The notes under the pieces are model-generated. The model was not told where the DNA came from. It did not search any database and saw only the letters and a program-made list of their open reading frames with translations. The translations under genes were made by a program, and so were the position numbers. A DNA stretch of 64,000 bases from Pseudoxanthomonas composti (lineage in GTDB: Bacteria; Pseudomonadota; Gammaproteobacteria; Xanthomonadales; Xanthomonadaceae): positions 62,001 through 126,000 of the forward strand of contig NZ_SAWZ01000005.1 in NCBI RefSeq assembly GCF_004122095.1. The letters are read 5' to 3'. Below, piece by piece: positions 16,641 through 26,071 of this stretch (within the stretch, counting starts at the first letter, position 1; every line of letters starts with the position of its first letter).

Positions 16641-18707
16641 ATGACCCGCACCGCGCTCGTTTCCAATGCCCTGCCCTATGCCAACGGCCCGCTGCACCTG
16701 GGTCACCTGGTGGGCTACATCCAGGCCGACATCTGGGTGCGGGCGCGACGCATGCGCGGCGACAACGTCTTCTACGTGTGCGCCGACGACACCCATGGCA
16801 CGCCGATCATGCTGGCGGCCGAGAAGGCCGGGGTCACCCCGGAAACCTTCATCGCCAATATCCAGGCCAGCCACGAGCGCGACTTCGCCGCCTTCGGCGT
16901 GGCCTTCGACAATTACGACTCGACCAACAGCGAAACCAATCGCGAGCTGACCGAAAGCTTTTACACTCGACTGGAGCAGGCCGGACACATCAGCCGCCGC
17001 AGCGTCGCGCAGTTCTACGACCCGGCCAAGGGCATGTTCCTGCCGGACCGCTACATCAAGGGCATCTGCCCCAACTGCGGCAGCGCCGACCAGTACGGCG
17101 ACAACTGCGAAGTCTGCGGCGCGACCTATTCGCCGACCGATCTGAAGGAGCCGAAGTCGGTGATCTCCGGCGCGACGCCTGAGATGCGCGATTCGGAGCA
17201 TTTCTTCTTCGAAGTCGGCCACTTCGACGGCTTCCTGCGCGAGTGGCTGGCGGGCGATGTCGCCCTGCCCGGCGTGAAGGCCAAGCTGCGCGAGTGGCTG
17301 GATGCCGAGGGCGGCCTGCGCGCCTGGGATATCTCGCGCGACGCGCCGTACTTCGGCTTCCAGATCCCCGGCCAGCCCGGCAAGTACTTCTACGTGTGGC
17401 TGGATGCGCCCATCGGCTACCTGTCCAGCTTCAAGGCCTTGTGCGAGCGCATCGGCGAGGAGTTCGCCCCGCACCTGGCCGCCGAGACGCAGACCGAGCT
17501 GCACCACTTCATCGGCAAGGACATCGTCAACTTCCACGGCCTGTTCTGGCCGGCGGTCCTGCATGGCAGCGGCCATCGCGCGCCGACGCGCCTGCACGTC
17601 AATGGCTACCTGACCGTGGACGGCGCCAAGATGTCCAAGTCGCGCGGGACCTTCATCATGGCGCGCACCTATCTGGATGTGGGCCTGGAGCCGGAAGCGC
17701 TGCGCTACTACTTCGCCGCCAAGTCCTCCGGCGGCACCGACGACCTGGACCTGAACCTGGGCGACTTCATCGCCCGCGTCAATGCCGATCTGGTCGGCAA
17801 GTTCGTCAACCTGGCCAGCCGCTGCGCCGGCTTCATCGGCAAGCGTTTCGAAGGCAGGCTGGCGGACGCGCTGCCCGATGCGGCCCAGTACCAGCGCTTC
17901 GTCCAGGCGTTGGCACCGGTGCGCGAGGCTTACGAGCGCAACGACCCGGCCTCGGCGATCCGTCAGCTGATGGCCCTGGCCGACGAGGCCAACAAGTACA
18001 TCGACGACACCAAGCCATGGGTGATCGCCAAGCAGGACGGCGCCGATGCGCAGCTGCAGTCGGTATGCACGCAGGGCCTGAACCTCTTCCGCGTACTGGC
18101 GGCCGGTCTCAAGCCGGTACTGCCGCGCACCAGCGCCGAAGCCGAGGCCTTCCTCTCTGCGCCCGTGCTGGCCTGGGAGGACCTGGACCAGCCGCTCACC
18201 GCGCACGTCATCCAGCCCTACACCGCCCTGTTCACCCGTATCGACCCGAAACTGATCGACGCCATGACCGACGCCTCCAAGGACACCCTCGCCGCCCAGC
18301 CCGCTGCGGCGCCTGCCAAGCCGCAGGAAAAGAAAAAGGAGGCTGCGCCGGCACCCGTAGCCGTGGAAGGTTCGGCCTACATCGGCATGGACGACTTCGC
18401 CAAGCTCGACCTGCGCATCGGCAAGGTGCTGGTGTGCGAGTTCGTCGAAGGCTCGGACAAGCTGCTGCGCTTCGAACTGGACGCCGGCGAGCTGGGTAAG
18501 CGCCAGATCTTCTCCGGCATCCGCGGCAGCTACGGCGAGCCGGACAAGCTGGTTGGCCGCAGCGTGGTGTTCATCGCCAACCTGGCGCCGCGCAAGATGC
18601 GCTTCGGCGTGAGCGAAGGCATGATCCTGTCGGCCGGCTTCGACGGCGGCGCGCTGGCGCTGCTGGATGCCGATGACGGCGCGCAGGCTGGCATGCCGGT
18701 GCGTTGA
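16641..18707 (+). CDS. metG: Methionine-tRNA ligase
   Basis: Charges initiator and elongator tRNA-Met; 688 residues, the long bacterial form. The HIGH motif is HLGH in PYANGPLHLGHLVG (about 13-26). The zinc knuckle is CPNCG...CEVCG (about 143-161), and the KMSKS loop reads GAKMSKSRGTF (about 331). The anticodon-binding helical domain follows, then an Ala/Pro/Lys linker (about 545-575), and a C-terminal EMAP-II-like tRNA-binding and dimerisation domain (MDDFAKLDLRIGKVL... to the end). All parts are intact. The mRNA ends at the long inverted repeat that starts a few bases beyond the stop. Confidence 0.97.
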   Translation: MTRTALVSNALPYANGPLHLGHLVGYIQADIWVRARRMRGDNVFYVCADDTHGTPIMLAAEKAGVTPETFIANIQASHERDFAAFGVAFDNYDSTNSETNRELTESFYTRLEQAGHISRRSVAQFYDPAKGMFLPDRYIKGICPNCGSADQYGDNCEVCGATYSPTDLKEPKSVISGATPEMRDSEHFFFEVGHFDGFLREWLAGDVALPGVKAKLREWLDAEGGLRAWDISRDAPYFGFQIPGQPGKYFYVWLDAPIGYLSSFKALCERIGEEFAPHLAAETQTELHHFIGKDIVNFHGLFWPAVLHGSGHRAPTRLHVNGYLTVDGAKMSKSRGTFIMARTYLDVGLEPEALRYYFAAKSSGGTDDLDLNLGDFIARVNADLVGKFVNLASRCAGFIGKRFEGRLADALPDAAQYQRFVQALAPVREAYERNDPASAIRQLMALADEANKYIDDTKPWVIAKQDGADAQLQSVCTQGLNLFRVLAAGLKPVLPRTSAEAEAFLSAPVLAWEDLDQPLTAHVIQPYTALFTRIDPKLIDAMTDASKDTLAAQPAAAPAKPQEKKKEAAPAPVAVEGSAYIGMDDFAKLDLRIGKVLVCEFVEGSDKLLRFELDAGELGKRQIFSGIRGSYGEPDKLVGRSVVFIANLAPRKMRFGVSEGMILSAGFDGGALALLDADDGAQAGMPVR

Positions 18708-18711
18708 AGCC

Positions 18712-18827
18712 AGGAGTGAGTGGAGAGGAGTGAGGAGTGAGCGAAAGGCAAGCGTGAGAGACCCGCTGACCGCTCTTTGGCTTAGCTTCGGGTCTCACTC
18801 ACTCCTCACTCCTCTTCGCTCACTCCT
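18712..18827. repeat. Long inverted repeat, AGGAGTGAG family, copy 1
   Basis: The left arm (18712-18744) and right arm (18798-18827) are near-perfect reverse complements made of AGGAGTGAG words. An inner 8-bp pair GAGACCCG / CGGGTCTC extends the stem. It fills the gap between metG and the HAD gene. Copies 2 and 3 lie at 29372 and 44049. Confidence 0.85.
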
Positions 18828-18833
18828 GTGCTT

Positions 18834-19424
18834 ATGGATTTGGCGCTTTTCGACTTCGACCACACGCTGACCACCCGCGATACGTATGCGGGCTTCCTGC
18901 GTGAGATCGCCACGCCCGAGCAACTGGCGCGGGCGAAGTGGAACGTGGCACCGTGGCTGCTGGCCTATCGCATGAACCTCATTTCTGCCGAGGCGATCCG
19001 CGCGAGGGTGACGCGGATCGGATTCGCCGGGCGCAGGCTGGCCGAGGTCCAGGAAGCCGGCGCGCGGTACGCGCAGCAGGTGCTGCCCGAGCTGATCCGG
19101 CCCGAGATGCGCGAACAGCTGGACTGGCACCTCGCGCGTGGCGACACCGTGGTGGTGGTATCCGGATCGCTGGACGTCTACTTGCAGCCCTGGTGCGCTT
19201 CGCTGGGGCTGGGGTTGATCTGCAATCGCCTGGAGCACCACGATGGCGTATGCAGCGGGCACTACGCCGACGGCGACTGTGGCGCGCGCAAGTTGGTTCG
19301 CATCCGCTCGCAGTACGATGTCACGCGCTATCGCCGAGTTCACGCGTACGGCGACAGTCGCGAGGACAGGCCGATGCTAGCGCTCGCGCACGAGCGCTGG
19401 TATCGCGGCAGGCTCGTGTCCTGA
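18834..19424 (+). CDS. HAD-IB family phosphatase
   Basis: A 196-residue haloacid-dehalogenase superfamily hydrolase. Motif I is [12 protein letters not shown] at residues 7-18 with nucleophile Asp and the Asp two residues on. Motif II is [14 protein letters not shown], motif III Lys is in GARKLVRI, and motif IV is [12 protein letters not shown]. The helical cap lies between motifs I and II, as in the SerB/phosphatidylglycerophosphatase-C-like IB subfamily. The start at 18834 leaves the DxD motif at residue 8; a GTG two codons upstream is also possible. It begins right after the right arm of the inverted repeat, so its promoter is unclear. Natural substrate unknown. Confidence 0.87.
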   Translation: MDLALFDFDHTLTTRDTYAGFLREIATPEQLARAKWNVAPWLLAYRMNLISAEAIRARVTRIGFAGRRLAEVQEAGARYAQQVLPELIRPEMREQLDWHLARGDTVVVVSGSLDVYLQPWCASLGLGLICNRLEHHDGVCSGHYADGDCGARKLVRIRSQYDVTRYRRVHAYGDSREDRPMLALAHERWYRGRLVS

Positions 19425-19468
19425 GCACTCCATCCCCGCCCTCATCCGCCGCGCAGCCTTCGCCACGC

Positions 19469-19888
19469 ATGACTGACCTTTCGCTCACCCTCGCCGACCG
19501 CCTGGACCGTCTGCTGCCGCAGACGCAGTGCGGGCAATGCGGGTTCGATGGCTGCCGGCCCTACGCCGAGGCGATGGCGCGCGGCGAGGCGGGCGTGGAG
19601 CGCTGCCCGCCTGGGGGCGATGCCGGGGCACGGGTGCTGGCATCGGCGCTGCAGGTGCCCGCCGTGCCGTTCGATCGCAGCCGCGGCGCGCACAAGCCTG
19701 CGCAGGTCGCCGTGGTGGTCGAAGCCGACTGCATCGGCTGCACCAAGTGCATCCAGGCCTGCCCGGTGGACGCCATCATCGGTGGCGCCAAGTTCATGCA
19801 CACGGTGATCGAGCCGCTGTGCACCGGCTGCGAACTGTGCGTGCCGGCCTGCCCAGTGGATTGCATCGAGCTGCGCCCATCGCCGTGA
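19469..19888 (+). CDS. RnfB-like ferredoxin without membrane anchor
   Basis: A 139-residue iron-sulfur protein. The N-terminal part has the RnfB-type cluster [21 protein letters not shown]...RCPPGG (four Cys). The C-terminal part has two 4Fe-4S ferredoxin motifs: [16 protein letters not shown] and [16 protein letters not shown]. Full RnfB proteins carry an N-terminal hydrophobic helix, which is missing here, and no other rnf subunit gene is in view. In this bacterial order a lone RnfB-like gene near metG is common in my recollection. It is more likely a soluble electron carrier than part of an Rnf pump. Expression linkage to the HAD gene 44 bases upstream is likely. Confidence 0.85.
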   Translation: MTDLSLTLADRLDRLLPQTQCGQCGFDGCRPYAEAMARGEAGVERCPPGGDAGARVLASALQVPAVPFDRSRGAHKPAQVAVVVEADCIGCTKCIQACPVDAIIGGAKFMHTVIEPLCTGCELCVPACPVDCIELRPSP

Positions 19889-19904
19889 GCGCGTGCGGCG
19901 CGGC

Positions 19905-20867
19905 CTATTTGGCCGGCTTGCCGCACACCGAGCAGATGCGCTCGACCTTGTAGCCCTTGGCCTTGAGCAGCTCGACCAGGCCATCGGGTCCCAGCAGGTG
20001 CAGGGCACCGACCACCAGCATGCCGTCCTGGCCGGAGGGCGACGCCAGCTGCTGTTCAATCTTCGGCAACCAGGCCTTGTTGCGCTCGGCGTTCACGCGC
20101 TGATACAGCTCCGGATACTCCTGCCGCATCTGCACGCCCATCTCGTTCCATAGCACGTCATCCTGCCCGGCCCGCCAGGCCGCGTGCAGCCTGCGCGCTT
20201 CTTCGGGCCCCTCGTCGGCCGAGGTCAGCGACTCTTCCAGGAACTGCACCTGCGCGCCGGGCTCCATCTTGTCGAAGAACGCGATCTGCTGGGCAGCGGT
20301 CTCCAGCCCGCCGGTCGGCTTGCCGGCCTTGCCGGCCTCGGTGGCCAAGTGCGTGTCCAGGCCCAGCTTGGGGTCCAGCCCCTGCTCGGTCATCTGCACC
20401 ACGCTGATGGTCAGGCCGACGAACCAGGGCTTGAAGCGCTGCAGCATGTCGCTGGTCATGCCGGCCCGCGCCAGCGACTCGGCATGCGTGGCGACCCAGT
20501 GACTGAGCAGGCTGCGCGTGGCGGGGGTCAGCTCGCTGTCCAGCACGCTGCCATCGGTGCGCAGCCCGGCCTGGCCCATCTGCAACCCGAAGGACGGCGA
20601 GAACATCTCCTGCGGCGCAATCTCGAAAGTCAGCGACTCGGCATCCTTGAACGCCACGTCAACATCCGAAGACAGCGGGTAATCCTGCGGCATCAGCAGG
20701 TGGAACGAGCCCAGCAGGTACATGCTGCTGTCCGCATCGGACACCTTCCACAGCAGCGGCACCGGCGGCGCCAGCGACGCCGTGTCCTGGGCCTGGGCGC
20801 ACAGCGCGGCCGGCAACAACAGCAGGAGAGACAGGCGGGCAAGGCCGCGGCACAGCATCGAAGTCAT
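19905..20867 (-). CDS. TraB/GumN family protein
   Basis: A 320-residue exported protein with signal peptide (about 1-26, ending LCAQAQ). The family signature GSFHLLMPQDYPL lies near residues 52-64, and the second conserved block MLVVGALHLLGPDGLVELLKAKGY near the C-terminus. These His-containing motifs are thought to bind metal in Tiki-like proteases, which belong to the same superfamily. It ends CSVCGKPAK, a CxxC pair. GumN is encoded near xanthan genes in Xanthomonas but has no settled function. Here it closes the mutL transcription unit, 39 bases after the DUF1684 lipoprotein. Confidence 0.87.
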   Translation of the reverse strand: MTSMLCRGLARLSLLLLLPAALCAQAQDTASLAPPVPLLWKVSDADSSMYLLGSFHLLMPQDYPLSSDVDVAFKDAESLTFEIAPQEMFSPSFGLQMGQAGLRTDGSVLDSELTPATRSLLSHWVATHAESLARAGMTSDMLQRFKPWFVGLTISVVQMTEQGLDPKLGLDTHLATEAGKAGKPTGGLETAAQQIAFFDKMEPGAQVQFLEESLTSADEGPEEARRLHAAWRAGQDDVLWNEMGVQMRQEYPELYQRVNAERNKAWLPKIEQQLASPSGQDGMLVVGALHLLGPDGLVELLKAKGYKVERICSVCGKPAK

Positions 20868-20906
20868 GGGCAGTTCTCGAACGAAAGACGGGTCATGCGA
20901 TGGCGT

Positions 20907-21872
20907 TCAATGCGCGCCCTTGTCCAGCGGCGACGGGCCGACGTAGGCCTTTTCGCCTGCGGTCACCAGCAGGTCGATGCGGTTTTCCGGCGGCGGCAAT
21001 GGACAGGTGGCATAGGGCGTGAACGCGCACGGCGGGTTGTAGGCCCGGTTGAAGTCCACCACCACGTGGTCGCCCTGCACCGGCGCGGTGTCGATGAAGC
21101 GACCGGCCGGATAGCTGCCATGGCCACTGGTGCGATCGGCGAACACCAGGAACAGACTCCTGCCCGGCTCGCCCAGGGCCTCGATCCGGAAGGTCTTGCC
21201 GTCGCGCTGGAACTCCACCGCGCCCGGGTTGGGCTGTTGCTGCTCCAGCCCGGTGATATCCACGACCTTCAAGGTCTGGCCCGGCGGATGCGGCAGCCAG
21301 CGCGCGTCCACGCGCCACTGCGGATCGGCCGGCCAGGATTCGAGGCCCTTGAAGCCGCTGCGGGTGATCGCATCGGCATGCTTCAGGCGCAGCGCGAAAC
21401 GCTGGCCGCGGTGGATCACGCTCAGCGAGCCCTTGCCGTCGTCGAAGCGAATGACAGTCGGGGCGCCATCGGTGTCGCTACGCATGCGCACCGCGCCCTT
21501 GACCGGCTTGCCGTCGATGGTCAACGGCACGCCCCGCTCGGGCGTGAACACCACCGCATCGCCCTGCTGCTTGACCATGCCCAGCTTGGGCGGCCCAACC
21601 TCCAGGCGGATGCCGCTGCCCGGGCCGCTGCCGATGTAATGGGCCTTCAGCTCCAGCCAGTGCAGGCCAACCAGGCTGGTCCATCCATCGAGCGCCTGGA
21701 GCTCCTCGCGGCGCTGCTGCTGCCAGATGGCGTGATCGGCCAGGAACTCCACGTCGGCCTTTTGCGCGGGCGCGGCGGCCGGCGCCGGTGCCTTGTCACA
21801 GCCGCCCAGCATCGCCAGCGCAATGAGCATCATCGCGCACGCACCCCACATCCGCCGAGTCGGCTGTTTCAT
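20907..21872 (-). CDS. DUF1684 lipoprotein
   Basis: A 321-residue predicted lipoprotein with an LGGC lipobox at residues about 22-25 after a basic start and a hydrophobic stretch. The body is DUF1684: LDGWTSLVGLHWLELK, a central beta-rich region, and the conserved PAGRFIDTAP...VVVDFNRAYNPPCAFTPYATCPLPPPENRI block, which resembles a hydrolase active-site region but has no proven activity. Its ATG shares one base with the mutL stop (TGATG), so the two are translationally coupled. miaA occupies this position in enteric bacteria. Confidence 0.88.
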   Translation of the reverse strand: MKQPTRRMWGACAMMLIALAMLGGCDKAPAPAAAPAQKADVEFLADHAIWQQQRREELQALDGWTSLVGLHWLELKAHYIGSGPGSGIRLEVGPPKLGMVKQQGDAVVFTPERGVPLTIDGKPVKGAVRMRSDTDGAPTVIRFDDGKGSLSVIHRGQRFALRLKHADAITRSGFKGLESWPADPQWRVDARWLPHPPGQTLKVVDITGLEQQQPNPGAVEFQRDGKTFRIEALGEPGRSLFLVFADRTSGHGSYPAGRFIDTAPVQGDHVVVDFNRAYNPPCAFTPYATCPLPPPENRIDLLVTAGEKAYVGPSPLDKGAH

Positions 21873-23740
21873 CAACGCCCCCTGAGAAACCAGCGGTCCA
21901 TTTCCGCCAGCGAGAATCGCGTCCAGGTCGGACGCCCATGATTGCACTGCCCGGAGCGCTCGGTGATCTCCATCTCGCGCAGCAGGGCGTTCATTTCCGG
22001 CAGCGTCAGGCGCCGATTGGCCCGCACCGCGCCATGGCAGGCCATGGTGGCCAGCAGCTCATCGCGCGCGGCTGCCACGCGTCGGCTCTGGCCGTGTTCG
22101 CGCAGGTCCGCCAGCACGTCGCGCAACAAGCCTTCCGGATCGGCATCGGCCAGCAGCGCCGGCACGCTGCGCACATGCAGCGACTGCGGGCCGCTGCGGT
22201 TGATGTCGAAGCCCAGCGACGCCAGCGTCTGCGCCTCGCGCTCGGCCACCTCGGCCTCGCGCTCGGACACGGCCATGGTCATGGGCACCAGCAGCGGCTG
22301 GGACTTCAGGCCCATGCCGTCGTGCGCCGATTTGAGCTTTTCGTAGCCGATCCGCTCGTGCGCGGCGTGCATGTCCACCACGATCAGGCCTTCGGTGCAC
22401 TGGGAGAGGATGTAGATGCCGTGCAGCTGCGCAAGCGCATAGCCCAGCGGCGGCACGCCGTCCTCGCTGTCGGCCGGCATCGCCATTGGCGTGCCGGCAT
22501 AGCCGCTGGCCCAGCCTGGATCGGCCGCGCCCGCATTGGCCGCTGGCGCCGCATACAAGGCGCCATACGCTGCCGGCGCGTCGGCCACGTTCAGGCCCAG
22601 CGGAGATTGTCGCGTCGGCATCTGCCAGCTGGTGGGCGCCGCCGCGTAGCCACCTGATGGCGCACTCAAGCCCGCGCCCGCGGCGTAGCGCGCCGCCGGA
22701 TCGGCCGCACCGGGCGCGGCGACGCCCGGCTGCGGGGTCATGCCTGCCCGCGTCTCGGCCAACGCGTCCTGCAGGGTGCGATAGACAAAGTCGTGCACCA
22801 GCCGCGAATCGCGGAAGCGGACCTCGTGCTTGGCCGGGTGCACGTTGACGTCCACCCGGGTCGGGTCCAGTTCCAGGAACAGCACGTAGGCAGGCTGGCG
22901 GCCATGGAACAGCACATCCTGGTAGGCCATCTTCACCGCATGGGCGATGTTGCGATCGCGCACGCTGCGGCCGTTGACGTAGACGTACTGCTGGTCTGCG
23001 CTGGCGCGCGAGTAGCTGGGCTGTGCGATCCAGCCATGCAGGCGCATGCCGGCGCCGCTGTGCTCCACGCGCAGCCCTTGCCGGGCGAATTCCTCGCCCA
23101 AGGTCTCGCCCAGGCGCTCCAGCGCATCGAGGTCCTCGCCGCCCTTGTAGCGGCGCGTCGGGCGGCCGTTGTGGCTGACGCGCAGTTCCACGTCCGGGCG
23201 CGCCAGGGCCAGCGAGCGCAACCACTCCTCGATGTGGCCCAGCTCGGTGCGCTCGGCGCGCAGGAACTTGCGCCGCGCCGGCACGTTGTAGAACAGCTCG
23301 CGCACCTCGACAGTGGTCCCGCGCTGGTGCGGCTTGGGGGCCAGCTCGCCGAGCTTGCCGCCTTCCACGTGCAGGACCGTGCCGTGCTCGTCCTGTTCGC
23401 GACGCGAGGCCAGCGAGAACCGGCTCACCGAAGCGATCGACGGCAGGGCCTCGCCACGAAACCCCAGCGTGGACACCGCCTCCAGATCGTCCAGCGAGGC
23501 GATCTTGCTGGTGGCGTGGCGCGAAACCGCCAGCGGCAGCTCGTCGGCCGCGATCCCCAGGCCGTCGTCGCGGATGCGGATCAGGCGCACCCCGCCCTCC
23601 TCCAGGTCGATATCGACCCGGCGCGCGCCGGCGTCCAGGGCGTTTTCCACCAGCTCCTTGACCACCGAGGCCGGTCGCTCGACCACCTCTCCGGCGGCGA
23701 TCTGGTTGATGAGGATGTCGGGGAGCTGACGGATGGGCAC
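21872..23740 (-). CDS. mutL: DNA mismatch repair protein MutL
   Basis: A GHKL ATPase that links MutS to downstream repair; 622 residues. The N-terminus [37 protein letters not shown] holds motif I, followed by DDGLGI and [14 protein letters not shown] disordered Ala/Pro/Gly linker (about 340-430) leads to the C-terminal dimerisation domain. That domain has [12 protein letters not shown], which fits the endonuclease pattern D-x-H-A-x2-E-x4-E with Met for the usual Gln, and ends in QCNHGRPTW. The GTG at 23740 is chosen because MPIRQLPD is the family start. Part of nnr-tsaE-amiC-mutL. Confidence 0.96.
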   Translation of the reverse strand: MPIRQLPDILINQIAAGEVVERPASVVKELVENALDAGARRVDIDLEEGGVRLIRIRDDGLGIAADELPLAVSRHATSKIASLDDLEAVSTLGFRGEALPSIASVSRFSLASRREQDEHGTVLHVEGGKLGELAPKPHQRGTTVEVRELFYNVPARRKFLRAERTELGHIEEWLRSLALARPDVELRVSHNGRPTRRYKGGEDLDALERLGETLGEEFARQGLRVEHSGAGMRLHGWIAQPSYSRASADQQYVYVNGRSVRDRNIAHAVKMAYQDVLFHGRQPAYVLFLELDPTRVDVNVHPAKHEVRFRDSRLVHDFVYRTLQDALAETRAGMTPQPGVAAPGAADPAARYAAGAGLSAPSGGYAAAPTSWQMPTRQSPLGLNVADAPAAYGALYAAPAANAGAADPGWASGYAGTPMAMPADSEDGVPPLGYALAQLHGIYILSQCTEGLIVVDMHAAHERIGYEKLKSAHDGMGLKSQPLLVPMTMAVSEREAEVAEREAQTLASLGFDINRSGPQSLHVRSVPALLADADPEGLLRDVLADLREHGQSRRVAAARDELLATMACHGAVRANRRLTLPEMNALLREMEITERSGQCNHGRPTWTRFSLAEMDRWFLRGR

Positions 23741-23850
23741 TGGCGTGGAAGCGCGGCGCGAGCCGTGGAAGGAAGACCAATGCAGATGATAGCCGAGCGT
23801 CCATGCCGAGCCTTGCCGCCGGGGTACTTTCATCGCTCGCGTTGTGCATG

Positions 23851-23930
23851 CTGTGGGAGCGGCTTCAGCCGCGAAGAGGCTTTCCCGGGAAAGCCTCTAC
23901 CTGGACGCGGCGCACCGCGCCGCGAGATGC
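23851..23930. repeat. REP-like palindrome upstream of mutL
   Basis: The dispersed-repeat word TGGGAGCGGCTTCAGCCGCG (hairpin GCGGCT-TC-AGCCGC, 23859-23872) is followed by two more hairpins, GAGGCTTTCCCGGGAAAGCCTC at 23875-23896 and GCGGCGCACCGCGCCGC at 23907-23923. This type of intergenic repeat is common in pseudomonads and xanthomonads. It separates amiC from mutL. Confidence 0.75.
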
Positions 23931-23952
23931 CCACCCACGCATGCTCGGCAGG

Positions 23953-25491
23953 CTACGGCGCGCTTTCGCTGCTGGAAGAGGACGCGCCCGCCGTGACCTG
24001 CCCGGCCGCCATGGCGGCGAACAGCGTGCCCGGCGGCGGCTGTCGGGTGAAATAGGTCTTGACCCCGCTGAGCACCGCGCCAGCGATCTTGCGCTGGAAC
24101 GCAGGGTCCATCAGGCGCTTTTCTTCATCATAGTTGGAGATGAAGGCGGTCTCGACCAGCATCGAAGGCATGTCCGAGGTTCGCAGCACCGCGAAATTGG
24201 CGCGTTCGATGTGCGGTTTGTGGTTGTTGCCAGCGTTCTTCAAACCCGTCAGCACATAGCCGGCAGCATCTTCCGAGGCACGCATGTGGCCGCTCTGCGC
24301 CAGGTCGATCAATACCGAGGACAAGGTGTTGTCGGCCTTGCTCAGGCTGACCCCGCCGACCAGGTCCGACGCGTTTTCCTTGTCGGCCAGCCAGCGCGCA
24401 CGCTGCGAAGACGCGCCCTTGGTGGACAGCACGTAGACCGAAGAGCCGCTGGCGCTGCGATTTTCCGCCGCGTCGGCGTGGATGGAGACGAACATGTCGG
24501 CCTTGGCCGCGCGCGCCTTCACCGCACGCTGATTGAGCGGGATGAAGTAATCGCTGTCGCGGGTCAGATAGGCCTTCATGCCGGGCGTGGCGTCGATCTG
24601 GCGGGCCAGTTCGCGGGCGATGGCCAGCACCACGTGCTTCTCGTACTTGCCGGTTGGGCCGATCGCACCCGAATCCTGGCCGCCGTGGCCCGGATCGATG
24701 GCGATGACCAGCGGGCGCGTGCCCGGCGGGATGCGCGGGGGCGGTGCCGGCGCGGCGGGCTTGTTGGATTCCATCGCATCAGCCGCAGCGCGCGCGGCGG
24801 CGGCCTCCGGCGTCACTGCAGGCTTGCCGGTGGCCACGGTGTAGCTGATGCCATTCGGCGTGACCTTGGCCGGCGCATCGGCCGGCTCGGCGGTACGCGC
24901 GCCATTGAGGATCTGCTGGGGCGAGAGCCGCTGCGGACCGGGCGCGGCCGAAGCCGCAGCCGCGCTAGAGGCCAGGGCCGCGGTCGCCTGGGCGGCGGAC
25001 ACCGGTGGCGGGGTCGGCGCGGCCGGGGTCGGAGGGGGCGGTGCCATCGCGGTCGCTGCCGCGGGCGCCGTGGCGGTCGACGGGTCCGGGCCATCGCCGG
25101 GCCACTCGATCACCAGCCGCGATTGCGCCCCCTGCCCCTCCATGCGCGGGGCCAGCATCGTCACCGACGAATCGAGGTCGAACACCACGCGCAGCGTCCC
25201 GGGCACCGGCTGACCGGTGCGGACCGAACGGACCACGCCAGCCGCGGCGGGCAGCTTCAGGCCGGCGCTGGCCTTCGAAGCCGGCAGGTCGACCACCAGT
25301 CGCTCAGGTCCGTGCAGGGAAATGGTGGTGTAGGCGCCTGCGCCGTCGAGCTGCAGCTCGGCCCGGGTGCCGGTAGCGCCCACGGCCAGGGCGACTCCGC
25401 GCAACTCGCCGGCAAAGACCGGCGTCGCCAGGGTCACCAGCAGGCTGACGACCCCAAGCAGCGGGCGATGACGGGCGGATCCTTTGCGCAT
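23953..25491 (-). CDS. amiC: N-acetylmuramoyl-L-alanine amidase (AmiC/AmiB type)
   Basis: A periplasmic zinc amidase of 512 residues that cleaves septal peptidoglycan. Order: signal peptide (1-27), AMIN domain (about 30-130), a long Ala/Pro linker (about 130-260), and the Amidase_3 catalytic domain starting VIAIDPGHGGQDSGAIGPTG, with zinc His in GHGG, Glu in YEKHVVLAIAREL, His in SIHADA and Glu in MLVETAFISN. A short Ser-rich tail ends the protein. Two symbols are possible; amiC is the usual name in this group and amiB the enteric one for this locus. It is 102 bp after tsaE. Confidence 0.94.
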   Translation of the reverse strand: MRKGSARHRPLLGVVSLLVTLATPVFAGELRGVALAVGATGTRAELQLDGAGAYTTISLHGPERLVVDLPASKASAGLKLPAAAGVVRSVRTGQPVPGTLRVVFDLDSSVTMLAPRMEGQGAQSRLVIEWPGDGPDPSTATAPAAATAMAPPPPTPAAPTPPPVSAAQATAALASSAAAASAAPGPQRLSPQQILNGARTAEPADAPAKVTPNGISYTVATGKPAVTPEAAAARAAADAMESNKPAAPAPPPRIPPGTRPLVIAIDPGHGGQDSGAIGPTGKYEKHVVLAIARELARQIDATPGMKAYLTRDSDYFIPLNQRAVKARAAKADMFVSIHADAAENRSASGSSVYVLSTKGASSQRARWLADKENASDLVGGVSLSKADNTLSSVLIDLAQSGHMRASEDAAGYVLTGLKNAGNNHKPHIERANFAVLRTSDMPSMLVETAFISNYDEEKRLMDPAFQRKIAGAVLSGVKTYFTRQPPPGTLFAAMAAGQVTAGASSSSSESAP

Positions 25492-25593
25492 GGGGCGGAT
25501 TCAAACATCATTCACCCCGCCCCGCAATGGGTTTTCCCTTAATAATCCGTAACCTGCCACCACTTCCTGTTAAGCCGTCACAGCAATGTCGCG

Positions 25594-26061
25594 TTACTGA
25601 ACGAGTTTGGCGACCGCGGCAACCCACTGCGCTCCCACGTCGGAGGCCGGCACCAGCTCTGCGTATCGACCCTGATCCTGCATCCCCAGCATCAACTTCA
25701 CGTCGGGCGGAGGAAGGGCCCCGGTTCCGCGTTCGGGCCATTCCACCAGCCACAGCACTACATTGCCCTCGTCCAGGCCCAGGAATTCCAGCTCGCCGGC
25801 ATCGCCGATCCGGTACAGATCCAGGTGCCAGGCTTCGCCACCGGTCACCGGATAACGCTCGACCAGGGTATAGGTCGGGCTGCGGATCGTGCCCTGCACC
25901 CCCAGTTGGCGCAGCAGCGCGCGCGCCAAGGTGGACTTGCCGGCGCCCAGGTCGCCCTGAAGGTGCATCACCGCACGGGCCGGGCGCGTGTCCGCCAGGG
26001 CACGGCCGAGTGCGTCGGTGGCATCGGGGTCGGCAAGAAAAAGGCGCTGTGTCTGGGCCAT
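25594..26061 (-). CDS. tsaE: tRNA threonylcarbamoyladenosine biosynthesis ATPase TsaE
   Basis: Small ATPase (155 residues) needed with TsaB and TsaD to make t6A in ANN-decoding tRNAs. The Walker A site is GDLGAGKSTLARALL (about 36-50), with RSPTYTLVE and HLDLYRIGD after it, and WPERG near the C-terminus, all conserved in the family. ATG at 26061 gives the expected length. It lies 10 bases after the nnr stop on the same strand, as in enteric yjeF-yjeE. Confidence 0.95.
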   Translation of the reverse strand: MAQTQRLFLADPDATDALGRALADTRPARAVMHLQGDLGAGKSTLARALLRQLGVQGTIRSPTYTLVERYPVTGGEAWHLDLYRIGDAGELEFLGLDEGNVVLWLVEWPERGTGALPPPDVKLMLGMQDQGRYAELVPASDVGAQWVAAVAKLVQ

Positions 26062-26071
26062 GGACTGCACT

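Noticed and set aside
15885-18206. 773-residue open frame on the minus strand
   Set aside because: Antisense of metG; composition is that of a complement-strand shadow.
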